Below are positions 43,311 to 53,516 of a stretch of 64,000 bases of DNA, one piece after another (the stretch's first letter is position 1; each line of letters opens with the position of its first letter). The DNA is from Opeltia flavorubescens (taxonomy: Eukaryota; Ascomycota; Lecanoromycetes; Teloschistales; Teloschistaceae), in assembly GCA_000442125.1 (NCBI GenBank), contig KE546979.1, forward strand, positions 186,001-250,000, in the 5' to 3' direction. The notes under the pieces were generated by a model. The model searched no databases and was not told the origin of the DNA. It worked only from the letters and a program-made list of their open reading frames with translations. Both the position numbers and the translations under genes were made by a program.

Positions 43311-45085
43311 GGTGATGATGATAAAGAGAAAGATGGTAATAGGCTGTAAAAGCTGAGTATGAATATCATAAATGTATGTAGTCAATGCTTTCTTAGATGC
43401 GTTTATAATAAAAGGACAAAGCAGGAGAAAAGCTCATTTGCGAGTATACGAGGCAAGCGAGGCTAGCTCGGTGGGGTGTTGATATGTGATGAACTGGGAG
43501 ATTACAGTAGGAGATAACGGGTTTTGCTGTGGCTGGTAATAGATGAAAGATAACAAAGTATCATGCAACACTCGAAAAATTTAAGATAAGCTGATACCGA
43601 ACTTTAGAGAATGCCTCTAATATTCAAAAATTATTCAACGGCATTTATGCCTCGTCAGTAGAATTTGGAGAAAAAGACAGTGGGCCATATGTATTACACT
43701 TTTAAAAGAAAAGGATACTTAGGGTGTCTCATTGTCTCCGAGAGTGTATATACAAGCTGATTCCACCAAAGATGTTTTGTTGTCAGACTTTCCAATTTGG
43801 ACCCTAACAATGAAACGAAGAACACAAGCATATGGGATCGTATAAAGAGGCTCATTGCAGCAATGGCCTAGCTTTAATCCTCAAAATTGACCTTCTGGGG
43901 GCTTTCGAGCGGAAGTTCCATTCTCAGCGATATCTTGGGTGCTTAGAGTATGGCACGAAGTGGTTGTAAGACATGATGAATCTAAGTGCTTGCAAGCTAG
44001 CGATCGTGAACGCTGCCATGTTCCAAGGTGAAGAGCCTCGAGATGGTTCCTGACTCCAAGACTGAATTGCTTATATATGACTGATTGAATTCGCTTGGTC
44101 TTCCGTACATGATATACTATGACCATGGCGGCATTGACAGAGCGGTGGTCGTCGAGTGAAGCTTCAGATGGATCGTCAGGAGCCGCGCTTGCCCAGTTTG
44201 ATCCGGCCTCCGCGGCTTTTAGCGCCCAAGTCTGGAGCGACGTCACCCACGATGTATCACGACACACGAAGCACACAGGCTATTGGAGATCCTGTCTGAA
44301 TAAGTTGAAGTACTCACTGAATGAAGTCTCAAGACGGACTATCATTGCAAGTTAAAGTTTGTTTGAAAGACTTGAGGTAACAGAAGTTGCCTTGGACTGT
44401 TATGTTGGTAGCAACTTATTGTATAAACTATTTACTTGAGCCACAGGATAGAGGCATACTCTCTGCCCAGGAACACAAATAAATAACACCAAGGAATACA
44501 ACGAATGGCGAACAGAAACCGATCGGATAGCATACACAACAGCATTGGAAATTCAAGTCGCATTCGCCACAGTCCAAGAAAAATCCATCAGCCTAGGGAA
44601 GGCTTATCCATTGCAAAATTTCATCGTCAAAACTCTTTCAAACTCTGCAAAATTCTCCGTTGTAAGTGCTATACTGTAAGTGGTATTCGATTGTCGCACC
44701 GCTTTCAATTTGTTCCACGGAGAGTGAATCCTAAAGATTTCCCGTCGTCCGCTTCCAATGGTAATTCCAACCTCTGCCAAACACCTCAATATTCACATGG
44801 AGAGTGAATCGTTGACGATTCGCGTCGTCCGCTTTGAGTGAGTTACTATGGTATGTCAAGATTCCCATCAATTTGGTGGAGACTGAATTGACAAAAATTC
44901 TCGTCGTCCGCCGCGTTTGTGGGGTTTCATGTTCGTATTGAATTATCATAAGTGTACCATGTTTGTGGTGGGGATGAGGGAAAAATATGGGTTGGTCCAC
45001 CATTCATGCGTGCTGGCCTGGAATTTCATCAACCACTGCTAGAAATCTCAGCGTACAGTCCATAAGCTGTAACTATCTGGCTACT
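43311..45085. other. Spacer between the two large membrane-protein genes
   Basis: About 1.8 kb. Overlapping short open frames at 43881-44276 (-) and 44119-44355 (+) cannot be told apart from chance. The 44.68-44.92 kb part holds a tandem repeat (separate entry). Confidence 0.4.
44680..44922. repeat. About 80-bp tandem repeat, three diverged copies
   Basis: Units near 44719, 44799 and 44879 each contain GGAGA[GC]TGAAT followed about 10 nt later by CGTCGTCCGC, and a TCAATTTG.TGG-like lead-in. The period is 80 bp; copies differ at roughly a quarter of positions by eye. Confidence 0.6.
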
Positions 45086-48000
45086 CTACCTCTGAGTGCC
45101 TGGGTCTTCGCCGCCATCAGCTTCTGGTTTAGGATCTTGGTCGAGCGCCCCCATCTTCTTCAACTGCCTCCTCTTGCGCTGTCTTCTGCTAGCCCGCTCA
45201 TTTTGTTTCTGTCGTCTGGAGCGCTCATCCTGTCTAGGTTCAGCGGACTCGATCGGCTCGACAGAATCCACTGACTCATCAGGCTCCATAGGATTGGTAC
45301 TTTGCGGGCTTTTGGTGGAATCGCTTGCCCCCTGAGGAGCTTCGCTATCTTCATCACTACTCGAATCCCCCTCATCTCTCGGTGACCCGATCCATTGTAG
45401 GGTATTGGATGCCTTTGGCCCGTAACCCAAAGCTGTGGGAGAATAGTCGTTTTGTATTGCTGCTAATGCTTGCAATTCGCCATCGCTAATATTTGGCCGG
45501 GGGCCAAGGGTGAATGGAGTCCGGGCCGGTCCTTGCATATAACCCATGCTCACCCGTCCATGGGGCGGGGTGTAAGGTGCAGCCCCATATCTGATTGGGG
45601 AGTGAAAAGAGGTAGGGATCCTGGTATCGACAACCCTTGTAAAAGGGAACGGGTGTTTTGCAGCGGCTGGCGCTGGGGAAGGTTTGGGCTTTTGATCGCT
45701 GAAAGGGCTGAAAATATGGCGCTTTTCTTCCTCAGCCTTCTTCCTTGCCTCCCCAGCCTCCTGGTGAATTATGATAGCCGCATCTATCAAGGGCATTCCT
45801 CTCTTCGGGTCGTTGATCTCAGAGTCCCAGTGCTCCACGGATCTGGAGTAGGCTTCATCTTCAGTCAATCCCGTTGTGTCCAACTTGGGAGGCAGCGGCT
45901 CAGGCGCAGGTTCTGATGTCTTGATATGTTTCTTGCCATTTGCTTCTTCATCCTCATCATCAGACTCAGAGAACTTCCTGCTGACTTTTGTGGCTGCTGG
46001 CTTGTTGCCATCGAGGTCTTGTTGGAGATCTAAGTCTGCTCTAGTAAAGATCGTCAGAGGCAAAGTACGACTCAGGAACCCACCATGAGCAGTGGATATT
46101 GCTTGAATGTAGTTGAACGTACCGCTTGTCTCAAGTGGAAGCGGAGAGTTTCCCAAGGGCGATTCATTTTCGTCCCCTTGCGGCGCATGATTGCCGATAA
46201 ATTTGATCTCGCCATTTTCGACGATAACGCGTGTGGCAAGCTTTGGCGTTCCTGAGACCAAAGACTTCTCCTCAGACTTGATCGGTGTGGTATCATCGGT
46301 CCTAGGGGTATCATCATTAACATTATTGTCATTAGCGGGAGCTTCAGTTCTTTCAAGCTCCATTGAGTTATCATATTGCAGTGGCCCGNTCATTCCCATT
46401 GAATCGATCGCGGTCACAAAGGTGTCGTCAGCAGCAGAGTCTTCATCAATGGGAGTTTCAATTCCGTCATACTCCATTGGAGTATCATGCTGCATTGGCT
46501 CGATCATCGCTCCAGAATCAAACGGACCGGAACTGGCACCATTATTCACTCCTTGATCTCCACCGATCAAATTCATGACATGGTCTGGATCACCAGACGT
46601 CATTGGATCAGAAATGTCCGGTGACTGAACGAAGGTTGCCGTGTCTAGCACATTGAACCTATTACTCAGTTTTGCCCAGTCCACATCATAGTGCGCTTGA
46701 TCGACTTCATCACCGATATTGCCAAGCTCCATCGGCTGAGAATCAATCATTTCACACGTGTTGACGTCCATAACTTTGATGTCAGTTTGAGGAGTGTAGA
46801 AGTCGACTTCTCCACGTCCCTGGTTTTGCTCGCTTGCATTAAGATCCTGGACCACAGCTCCATTGTCCTGGTCGGGGCCAGCGTCGTCGGCTGAGGCTGC
46901 AGAAGTGTTGTCATGGGAGCCGTATCGACGCTTCTTATCATCCGATGTATCAACTTTCAAGTGCTCGATCTGGCCGGCTGTGGCATCATCAGGTTGATTG
47001 TCTGGCGAGGACTTCTTTGCGGCACTGGCTAAGGTAAAGTCGAGTTCGAGTTGCTGGATTTGACGCGCAAGATCTTCTTTCTCAGCCTCAACGACCTTCA
47101 GCTTATCATTGGTCGAGGTGAGCTGCTCATTTGCTGCGTTCAACGCATGGTCCTTCTCTGCCAGCGCTCGTGTATGCTCTACTGCAACCGTAATCTTCTC
47201 TTCTTCATAAGCCTTGACCGTAGCAGCTTCCTGCGCGTCTCGTCTATCGAGCTGTTCGCGACGCGCCGTTTCAATGACTTTGATTCTTTCTTCAAGTTGT
47301 GTAATTTCGTTTAAAAGAGCTGCGTTCCCAGCTATGAGCCTGTCATTTTCTGCCGTCGTCCAGTTGGTGCGAATACGAAATCCCTCTAATACGGGAGTCT
47401 GATAAGCCAGCCGACCTTCAGCGTCTCGCAACGCCTGTTCGAGATATTCGGCTCTCTTTCCATTGTCGGTTCTCTCTGCTGCAAGACGTGAGATTTCTAC
47501 CTCTAGGTTACTGATATTATGATCTTGAATATCGTGCTCATTATTCAGACGTACAACTTCCTGTTTTGAGTGGTCTGCGTCACGAGTGAGTCTGTCCTGT
47601 GTTTTAGACAGGCTGTTGATACCTTTCCTTGCGTCAAACAACTTGTCTCGCAATTCGGAATTAATCTTTCGTTGGTTTTTCAAGATGGCGTTGGTATTGC
47701 ACAGATCTTGGCCAGAACTCGTTAACTTGGCTTTCATATGAGTATTGGCAGCGGAAAGACTGTCAACTTGTGATTGAAGCGATTTCACCTGTGCTGCACT
47801 ACTGTTGGCTTGTTGAAGGAGCTCGCTCACTCCAATGCCGGTATGTTGCTTGCACAAATCAATACTGGCCATAACTTTTGGGTATACTTTCTGCCACCAA
47901 TGACCTATGCACGGTCGTTCGGACTTCTTTCGATTTGGATCTAGAGACTTGGACTTGCGCAATTCTCTGGCGTTGGACCGAAGACTAATGCTTTCAGCGT

Positions 48001-48205
48001 TGAGGCTCACAGGTGCTTGATTGCGACGCGAGATGCAATACTGGATAAATGTATAGAGGCAATACAGGAGTAGAATGACGAGGAGCAGATAAACGAACTT
48101 GGTGAGGATGCTGGATACTCTCGAGAGAAGTGGGTGAGTCAAAGGAATCTCAGCCGCATAGGTCATGGTAGAGTTCAGTGCAGCCGCCGCTGGGAGCGTC
48201 GCCAT
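45086..48205 (-). CDS. Large membrane-anchored coiled-coil protein, unknown function
   Basis: Single open frame of 1,039 residues from the first ATG (48205); the frame stays open about 70 nt further upstream without another ATG, so a small 5' exon is possible. A membrane helix at about 37-58 (FVYLLLVILLLYCLYTFIQYCI) is followed by a basic Arg/Lys cluster, which predicts a cytosolic C-terminal side. Residues about 125-405 form a long coiled coil (LQSQVDSLSAANTHMKAKL, LNNEHDIQDHNISNLEVEI). The second half is acidic and disordered with an internal duplication (EPMQHDTPMEYD.., GPLQYDNSMELE..). It then has a moderately ordered section (LTEDEAYSRSVEHWDSEINDPKRGMPLIDAAIIIH) and ends in a basic tail (RQRKRRQLKKMG). 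One base (46389) is undetermined. A tethering or scaffolding role would suit the build but is inference. Confidence 0.75.
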   Translation of the reverse strand: MATLPAAAALNSTMTYAAEIPLTHPLLSRVSSILTKFVYLLLVILLLYCLYTFIQYCISRRNQAPVSLNAESISLRSNARELRKSKSLDPNRKKSERPCIGHWWQKVYPKVMASIDLCKQHTGIGVSELLQQANSSAAQVKSLQSQVDSLSAANTHMKAKLTSSGQDLCNTNAILKNQRKINSELRDKLFDARKGINSLSKTQDRLTRDADHSKQEVVRLNNEHDIQDHNISNLEVEISRLAAERTDNGKRAEYLEQALRDAEGRLAYQTPVLEGFRIRTNWTTAENDRLIAGNAALLNEITQLEERIKVIETARREQLDRRDAQEAATVKAYEEEKITVAVEHTRALAEKDHALNAANEQLTSTNDKLKVVEAEKEDLARQIQQLELDFTLASAAKKSSPDNQPDDATAGQIEHLKVDTSDDKKRRYGSHDNTSAASADDAGPDQDNGAVVQDLNASEQNQGRGEVDFYTPQTDIKVMDVNTCEMIDSQPMELGNIGDEVDQAHYDVDWAKLSNRFNVLDTATFVQSPDISDPMTSGDPDHVMNLIGGDQGVNNGASSGPFDSGAMIEPMQHDTPMEYDGIETPIDEDSAADDTFVTAIDSMGMXGPLQYDNSMELERTEAPANDNNVNDDTPRTDDTTPIKSEEKSLVSGTPKLATRVIVENGEIKFIGNHAPQGDENESPLGNSPLPLETSGTFNYIQAISTAHGGFLSRTLPLTIFTRADLDLQQDLDGNKPAATKVSRKFSESDDEDEEANGKKHIKTSEPAPEPLPPKLDTTGLTEDEAYSRSVEHWDSEINDPKRGMPLIDAAIIIHQEAGEARKKAEEEKRHIFSPFSDQKPKPSPAPAAAKHPFPFTRVVDTRIPTSFHSPIRYGAAPYTPPHGRVSMGYMQGPARTPFTLGPRPNISDGELQALAAIQNDYSPTALGYGPKASNTLQWIGSPRDEGDSSSDEDSEAPQGASDSTKSPQSTNPMEPDESVDSVEPIESAEPRQDERSRRQKQNERASRRQRKRRQLKKMGALDQDPKPEADGGEDPGTQR

Positions 48206-48828
48206 TCCAACGAATAATTCTTCGTTAGCCGCCACAACGATAGGATCAATTCCGAGCTGTGAGACGACGTTTGTGATTCCTAGTATTATGAAAATGGATT
48301 TGGACAGCAGACTATACTGTTCAGCTATTGCGAAGGTATGTCTTGGTCAAGAAAGATATTCAGGAGGGTCAAAGAACTGCGAACACACTGCCGTCCGTGG
48401 GAGGAAAGGTTGCTAAAATGTTGCTATGAGACTGATACTCGTCTGGCAAAAGCTTGGTAGCGCTTGTTTTGAAGTTCCTGTAGATATGAAGGATTGAAAC
48501 CTGGTGTGCCAATGTATGATGGCAAGATGAATGGATAATGGAACATCCAGGAAGGTAGTAGAATTTGTGGGGGATCTCATTAAGCGAGCTTGAATGTGAT
48601 GAATTGAAGTGAGGATCTTCACTTTGCCACTGTTGATGGATTATCAACATTGGAGATCATCACAAATAATGGGAGTGGCTCAACAGATTTTCTTTGTTCT
48701 ACCACCATGACTATTTATTCTCATGGCAGTTCTCTTTATTCTCCCACTCAACCACTCTGGAGACTCAATAATACGAAATTTAAGGCACGATTTCATTAGA
48801 TCATTCTTCTCAACCCAACTACTTCGCC
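48206..48828. other. Divergent promoter spacer
   Basis: About 620 bp between the coiled-coil protein gene and the first plus-strand family member. No gene seen. Confidence 0.45.
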
Positions 48829-49209
48829 ATGGCTTTACGATATCAACTACCAGACCCCAAGAACCCGAAGCACAAAGATCGACTCCTCGTTCTCGACATA
48901 TCCACCAAGAACAGCGCCGCTCTTTGCGCAACTATGTGCTTGATCAACCAGCATATGGACCATCTGATCAAGCTCCATGGTGAATTCTTCGGCAAGGGAA
49001 GAATCTATGACAGAGCAATGAAGTTATACGCCCATTTCCAAAAGGAATTCGATAGTGGCGTCAGATTGGAAAAATTGGGCGTCGTCTATCACAAGATACA
49101 GTTTCTCATTGCTGTTCGTGACGTCGAGAAGAAGTTGATTGCTATCAGCTCTGACTTTCATAAGATTCGTCTCGAGTGTGCGGACATATACCGAACAATG
49201 CCCTTTTAG
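48829..49209 (+). CDS. Small helical protein, outlying member A of the tandem family
   Basis: Single-exon, 126 residues, no signal peptide. It matches the array proteins in outline: a short N-terminal lead (YQLPDPKNP), then LLVLDISTKNS in the place of the KYxTLD motif. A first helix pair follows, and a C-terminal helix RDVEKKLIAISSDFHKIRLECADIYRTM corresponds to LExKLxDxRxDMxxLxxxCxxRM in the array. It lacks the intron and lies on the opposite strand, about 1.5 kb before the array. Function unknown. Homology to the array is by motif order and is weaker than among array members. Confidence 0.55.
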   Translation: MALRYQLPDPKNPKHKDRLLVLDISTKNSAALCATMCLINQHMDHLIKLHGEFFGKGRIYDRAMKLYAHFQKEFDSGVRLEKLGVVYHKIQFLIAVRDVEKKLIAISSDFHKIRLECADIYRTMPF

Positions 49210-50703
49210 GGCTCAAGGTGTAAGGCTCAGGAGATATTTGCAGTCACGATAGTAGCTTTGGAGTGGCATCTAGGGTGAGAGGATATGGCTTGATGGTGAA
49301 CTTAGGCATTTCTTGTTGGGATAGAAATAGGGAAGTTTCTGACCTAGATGGGGCAGAGTTTCGAAGCATCCATACAATTCAATCAAAGACTCATTGACAC
49401 TTCATTCTATAGCTAGACTGCGTGACTTCAACCCAATATGCTTGAGAAATTGACTCACTGATAATTCTTATCAGAATGGACGGATGAACCCACCACATCA
49501 TCCACGAAACATCCATTGCAGAGATTGAGACCACTTAAATAATACTAAATAGCTGAAACCCTCGGATATCCCATTAGAGAAATCCCTTCACACCGACATC
49601 TTATATCCACGTCTTCCGGTATCTCGACTCCCAGTCTTTGTGCCCGCCTTCTCCACCATCCCCTTACGACAGGTCAAGGCCCACCGAGGGAGTAACAAGA
49701 CTGTACCGATTCCCATCTCCTTCCCACCCTTTAGCTCACAGCCTCATCCACTCGTCTCTGCCGCGCGACCAAATCTTCTACATCCAGCCATATCTCTCCC
49801 TCACTTACCTCCTCCGTCCACCCCGATTCCTATCACTGCCCTAAAATCTCACCTCCTCACCCTCTCCATCTCAAAATCATGCATTCGGCCCAAGTCACGA
49901 CCCGATCATATCTTACTTTCAGAATCTCATCCCACCTCCACGCTCCTAAGTACTCATCCCATCCTTCAATCGACCCACTCCGAAGTAAAACCATCTTATA
50001 ATTCGTCCCCGAGACATATCCTCTGTATAGCCATTTTCTCCAACAGGAGAAAAAGTGGCTGAGCTGATTCCGGAGAGTGTTGTTGCTTAGGGGAGGGTGG
50101 CGAAAGGCAATTGCTTCGGATTTCTTCGGATGATGAACGGCGCGGAAGATAGCAAAGAAGAGGGTGATTGGAAAGTTTTTCCGGGGCTGCGGAAGGTTAG
50201 GTGGTCGTGGTTATGGTTTGGGGGACTTAGAGATGATTATGGGATGTGTGAGATGTGAAGGGTTTGGGGATGGGTCGGATGGGGCTTTGAGTTGAGCCGG
50301 GGATGTCGAGAGGAAGGAGGAAAAGGGGAGGGATGGTCATGTCCGGGGAGCAGATGGGTTTTGACGAGATTGGAGGATGAGGGGGCTTTTGGAGGGGTTT
50401 GGTGTTGCATTGGAGGATTATTGGTTAATGGTCGCTTCCTATGAACCACGGGTTTTAAGTTGATGTGATCATGCGTTTTGGTTTCCTTGATGTGCTGTTG
50501 CTGTCTCTTTCCCTATTCTTAATTTGATGCATACTTCGTTCCTACCACCAGTGACTTGCAGCTAGGTTGCAGCCTCCACTGATGCCACTAGCGACTGCCG
50601 CTTCTCTGCCTAGACGTCTCGGACCACCGCATCTTCTACAATCATACATTCCGATAATTTCAAATGTCTCCATCTCCTGACTCCCATCCCACCAGGCCCA
50701 TTT
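49210..50703. other. Intergenic DNA with strand composition switch
   Basis: About 1.5 kb. From 49,620 to 50,030 the plus strand is pyrimidine-rich; from 50,060 to 50,440 it is purine-rich. The open frame 49640-50062 (+) contains HLLTLSISKS, faintly like member A, but has no other family feature. Confidence 0.4.
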
Positions 50704-51189
50704 CTACCAACGTCTCCCCGCACGAGTAAATTCAACCTCCTTCCACCAATACATGCTAGCGATGATGTGCATGTCGTCCCCTACAGCTTCAATCTTGTTA
50801 TACAGGCTCAACATACTGCTTCCGAACTGTTGCCTAGAATCCCGATTTTTTGTCGCGTTAGGATCCAGAATAATTGTCAAAGGGCAACTAGATTCTGTCC
50901 AAGAGCTACGGAGCAGCCTTCCAAGCTCAGACAGATTACTCCCGTCTGAGGATATCCGGTTGATGAGTTCAAACGCTTCGTCTCGGGATTTGGGGCCGGC
51001 GTCGAGGGTGAAGTATTTTACTCCCTGGTTACAGGTAAGCACGTGAAGCTAGAGTGGTGAAAGAAAGTGGAAAGGTATGAGGTGTGTTTAGACCTTAGGG
51101 TTGGGATCTTGAGACTTTACTGGTAGGTATTGAATCTGGACCGGGGCCGGTATGGTTGCATTAAAGGTAGTGGAAGCCATTGATGACAT
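50704..51189 (-). CDS. Tandem-family small protein B
   Basis: Exons 51094-51189 and 50704-51024, 138 residues. Exon 1 ends PVQIQYLPVKSQDPNPK, and exon 2 begins GVKYFTLDAGPKSRDEAFELINRI. The 69-nt intron has a weak GTCTAA donor but the same phase-0 position as all other members. After two predicted helices the C-terminal part (SLYNKIEAVGDDMHIIASMYWWKEVEF) keeps the helix spacing but has lost the Cys/Arg-Met end. No signal peptide or membrane segment; probably cytosolic or nuclear. A TGACGTCA palindrome lies about 130 bp upstream of the ATG. It is the most 3' of the nine head-to-tail copies and among the more diverged. Function unknown. Confidence 0.7.
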
Positions 51190-51320
51190 AAATAATTTGA
51201 AGTTGTGACTTAGAGGCTTGCCTCTGCTTAGTTGCTGTCCCTTTGAAAAATTCTAAGGTTGAAAGGAAAAAGTCACTTGATCATAGACGTTGAATGCAAA
51301 GTTTCGTATGTAGTTACCGA

Positions 51321-51328
51321 TGACGTCA
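51321..51328. promoter_or_regulatory. CRE-type bZIP site upstream of gene B
   Basis: TGACGTCA, a perfect ATF/CREB palindrome, about 135 bp upstream of the ATG. It sits in a block ATGACGTC[AG]ATT[GA]GGC[TC]GA shared with gene C. Confidence 0.5.
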
Positions 51329-51725
51329 ATTGGGCTGATTGATCAATACACATGCAAGAAAAATTCCTCGCGGATATCTGCACAACAGATGGGAGATCGA
51401 TTAATGATGAATTTTTGAGATAGAGTGATGAAGTTGTAATTCTTTGCCCTCGTTGCACGACCACTCAGCAGCACAGATCTATCACCACTGACTGATCTAG
51501 TCGTGCCCCAATGAGGTGCCTTAGAATTGCTCATGATTTGGACATCATGTTTGAAGGATCTATTTTGCTATGGATCCGCTTTGTACGAGGTCTAACTCTG
51601 GGATTGACGGAGGACAAACCTCAGAAGTCAGGTCCGCCATATCGCCGTATCGCAAATTCCACAGACCATCTTCTAGCTACCCATCGCTCGTTTCTCCTTT
51701 GCGCCCTATCTCCATTATCCCTGTC

Positions 51726-52220
51726 TCAAATTTCACCGATCCTACGCTCACAATGAACCTGCATGTCAACCATATCCCACTCTACCCATGTTAGTTTTTT
51801 ATGTAGTCCTTGCAGAGTTCGGTCAAGATCCTGTATCATTGCCCTTTGCAGCTCCCCATCAAGGGCAGATGAAGAGAGATTAGCATTGAAGCGCGGTGAA
51901 CCAACATTTGTTGAGTCCGGAAACAGCGCATGACGAAAACTCGTAATCTGCCAAAGGAGCTCTTGAACATGTTCAGAGTCGGTGCGTATTTGATTAGGGA
52001 TTTTTCGGATTTCGTCATACGTCTTATCGTGGAGATTGAGCGTGAAATATGTAAATCGCTAGATGTGTGTGAGTGTGAGCAGGTGGATTTGAAAAGTCCA
52101 AGGATCGAGGGGTGATGGTGAACGAACCTCGCGTCTAAGTCGAGCGTTATCAGACTGAACAAGCAGGTAAAGAGGCTTGGTCCTCGACTGTGTGACTGAG
52201 TCGGTGGTAGTGGTAGACAT
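51726..52220 (-). CDS. Tandem-family small protein C
   Basis: Exons 52128-52220 and 51726-52058, 141 residues. Exon 2 contains no early ATG, so it is easily missed without the intron (69 nt, GTTCGT..TCTAG). Exon 1 is Ser/Thr-rich and ends with the KPLYLLVQSDNARLRRE stretch; exon 2 opens RFTYFTLNLHDKTYDEIRKIPNQI, with the pattern of genes D, E and F. A helix with HVQELLWQITSFRHALFPDS follows, and the C-terminal helix QDLDRTLQGLHKKLTWVEWDMVDM ends in CERRIGEI. Belongs to the subgroup C-D-E-F (arginine-rich exon 1, FRYLTLDxH start of exon 2). Soluble, function unknown. Confidence 0.75.
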
Positions 52221-52363
52221 TGCTGACGTGGCTGAATTCGAGTCGGGACTCGTAGTGTACGCGCAAGGTATGTAGCTCTTCTATAAGAAGACTGGTCGTC
52301 GATGCAGGGAAGAAGTCACATGGATATGGAAATTGTTCGCGAACTTTCGGATGTAATTGCCTA

Positions 52364-52371
52364 TGACGTCG
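52364..52371. promoter_or_regulatory. CRE-like bZIP site upstream of gene C
   Basis: TGACGTCG, one change from the CRE palindrome, about 148 bp upstream of the ATG; flanks match those of the gene B site. Confidence 0.45.
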
Positions 52372-52736
52372 ATTAGGCCGACGTATTAGGTTTTGTGCAA
52401 GATATCACTTAAGGACTGATCTACTGGGCTTAAGTTTGAGTCATGTATATTGAATTGAAGTTTGATTTCTGATGATGTTACTATTATGCCCTGCCCTGCT
52501 TTACATGGCCGTCCACGAAGACACATCATCTCAACTTACCTTCTCTTAGAATTTGTCATCGCTCTCCTAATAATGCAGAAAATCAGTCGCCAGATACACT
52601 ACCACTGCTGCTATGATGAGTCATGCTACAGCTAAAACCTGGAAGAAAGAGAGTTGGAAAGGTCTGCCGCCATATCAATCAGCTTTCTGATGAACCTAAT
52701 GTGCTCATTTCTCCTTCATCTCAGTCTTCATCTACG

Positions 52737-53234
52737 TTAACTCTGCCTCTTTAGCTCATCACTCCTGCGCTTAGCAGAATCAAAAAACAACGTGTTCATA
52801 TCCAGCCTCATGTGGCTCAACTTTGCCTCCAAATCCAGAAGAGTTTCCTCGAGATGCGGCACATGTGCCCAATCTACCTTTATATTAACATAAGGAAGAG
52901 CGCTAGAAGAAGTAGCAGTATTCTCTGGGTTAAAAAGGCGCGAGTCTGGGAATATCGTGCGGCGGGACCTCTCAATTTGGTCTATGAGCCACTTCAGCCG
53001 GGTAGAGTCCCAGAGTATCTGGTTGGGCAAGCCGAAGATTTCGTCGCGGCTGCTGTTATGCACGTCGAGAGTGAGATACCTAAATCGCTGGAGATGTGTA
53101 AATATACAGGCCCAGGGATGGAGAGTTGGGGGTGGACCAACTTTGTGGATATAGCCCGCTTCGCCAGGCCTATTTGGCCGGTACTGAGGTTTGACGATCG
53201 TCTGGGCCATTGTACTAGAGGGAATTGTAAACAT
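52737..53234 (-). CDS. Tandem-family small protein D
   Basis: Exons 53142-53234 and 52737-53087, 147 residues. The 54-nt intron (GTTGGT..CTCCAG) has no stop and is a multiple of three, so unspliced transcript would add 18 residues in frame. Its position, directly before RFRYLTLDVHNSSRDEI, is that of the whole family. Exon 1 carries KPQYRPNRPGEAGYIHK. The rest follows the family plan: helix STRLKWLIDQIERSRRTIFPDS, a variable loop, then LEETLLDLEAKLSHMRLDMNTLFFDSAKRR. The ATG used gives the common 31-codon exon 1; the frame is open further upstream. Function unknown. Confidence 0.75.
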   Translation of the reverse strand: MFTIPSSTMAQTIVKPQYRPNRPGEAGYIHKVGPPPTLHPWACIFTHLQRFRYLTLDVHNSSRDEIFGLPNQILWDSTRLKWLIDQIERSRRTIFPDSRLFNPENTATSSSALPYVNIKVDWAHVPHLEETLLDLEAKLSHMRLDMNTLFFDSAKRRSDELKRQS

Positions 53235-53347
53235 TGCTAGCGTAGTTGGATGAACGATAAGAGAACGGGAGATGTAAGGCGTGTGGTACAGAAGAACATA
53301 TAGGAGTCTTAGTATGTGTCGATCGGTGAATTCGGTACATCGTGACA

Positions 53348-53354
53348 TGAGTCA
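53348..53354. promoter_or_regulatory. AP-1/Gcn4-type bZIP site upstream of gene D
   Basis: TGAGTCA about 117 bp upstream of the ATG, in ATGAGTCAT. Confidence 0.5.
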
Positions 53355-53516
53355 TCAATTCCTCTATTGGAATATGCTGATGAACCGCATCACCATTATC
53401 GTCATTTACTGTCCGTATACATGATACATCAGAAGTCAGATTTCTAAGGGACTATCTAAACCATCATCCGCTTCTTTCCCCACAAGCTCACCCGTTCCTT
53501 CATCCCCAGAACCCCT

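Noticed and set aside
49640-50062. 140-codon plus-strand frame with HLLTLSISKS, possibly a family member
   Set aside because: Only about ten residues resemble member A; no C-terminal helix; the frame follows from pyrimidine-rich sequence.
49620-50440. Large inverted repeat or foldback element
   Set aside because: The two arms are complementary only in composition; no matching stretches were found by eye.
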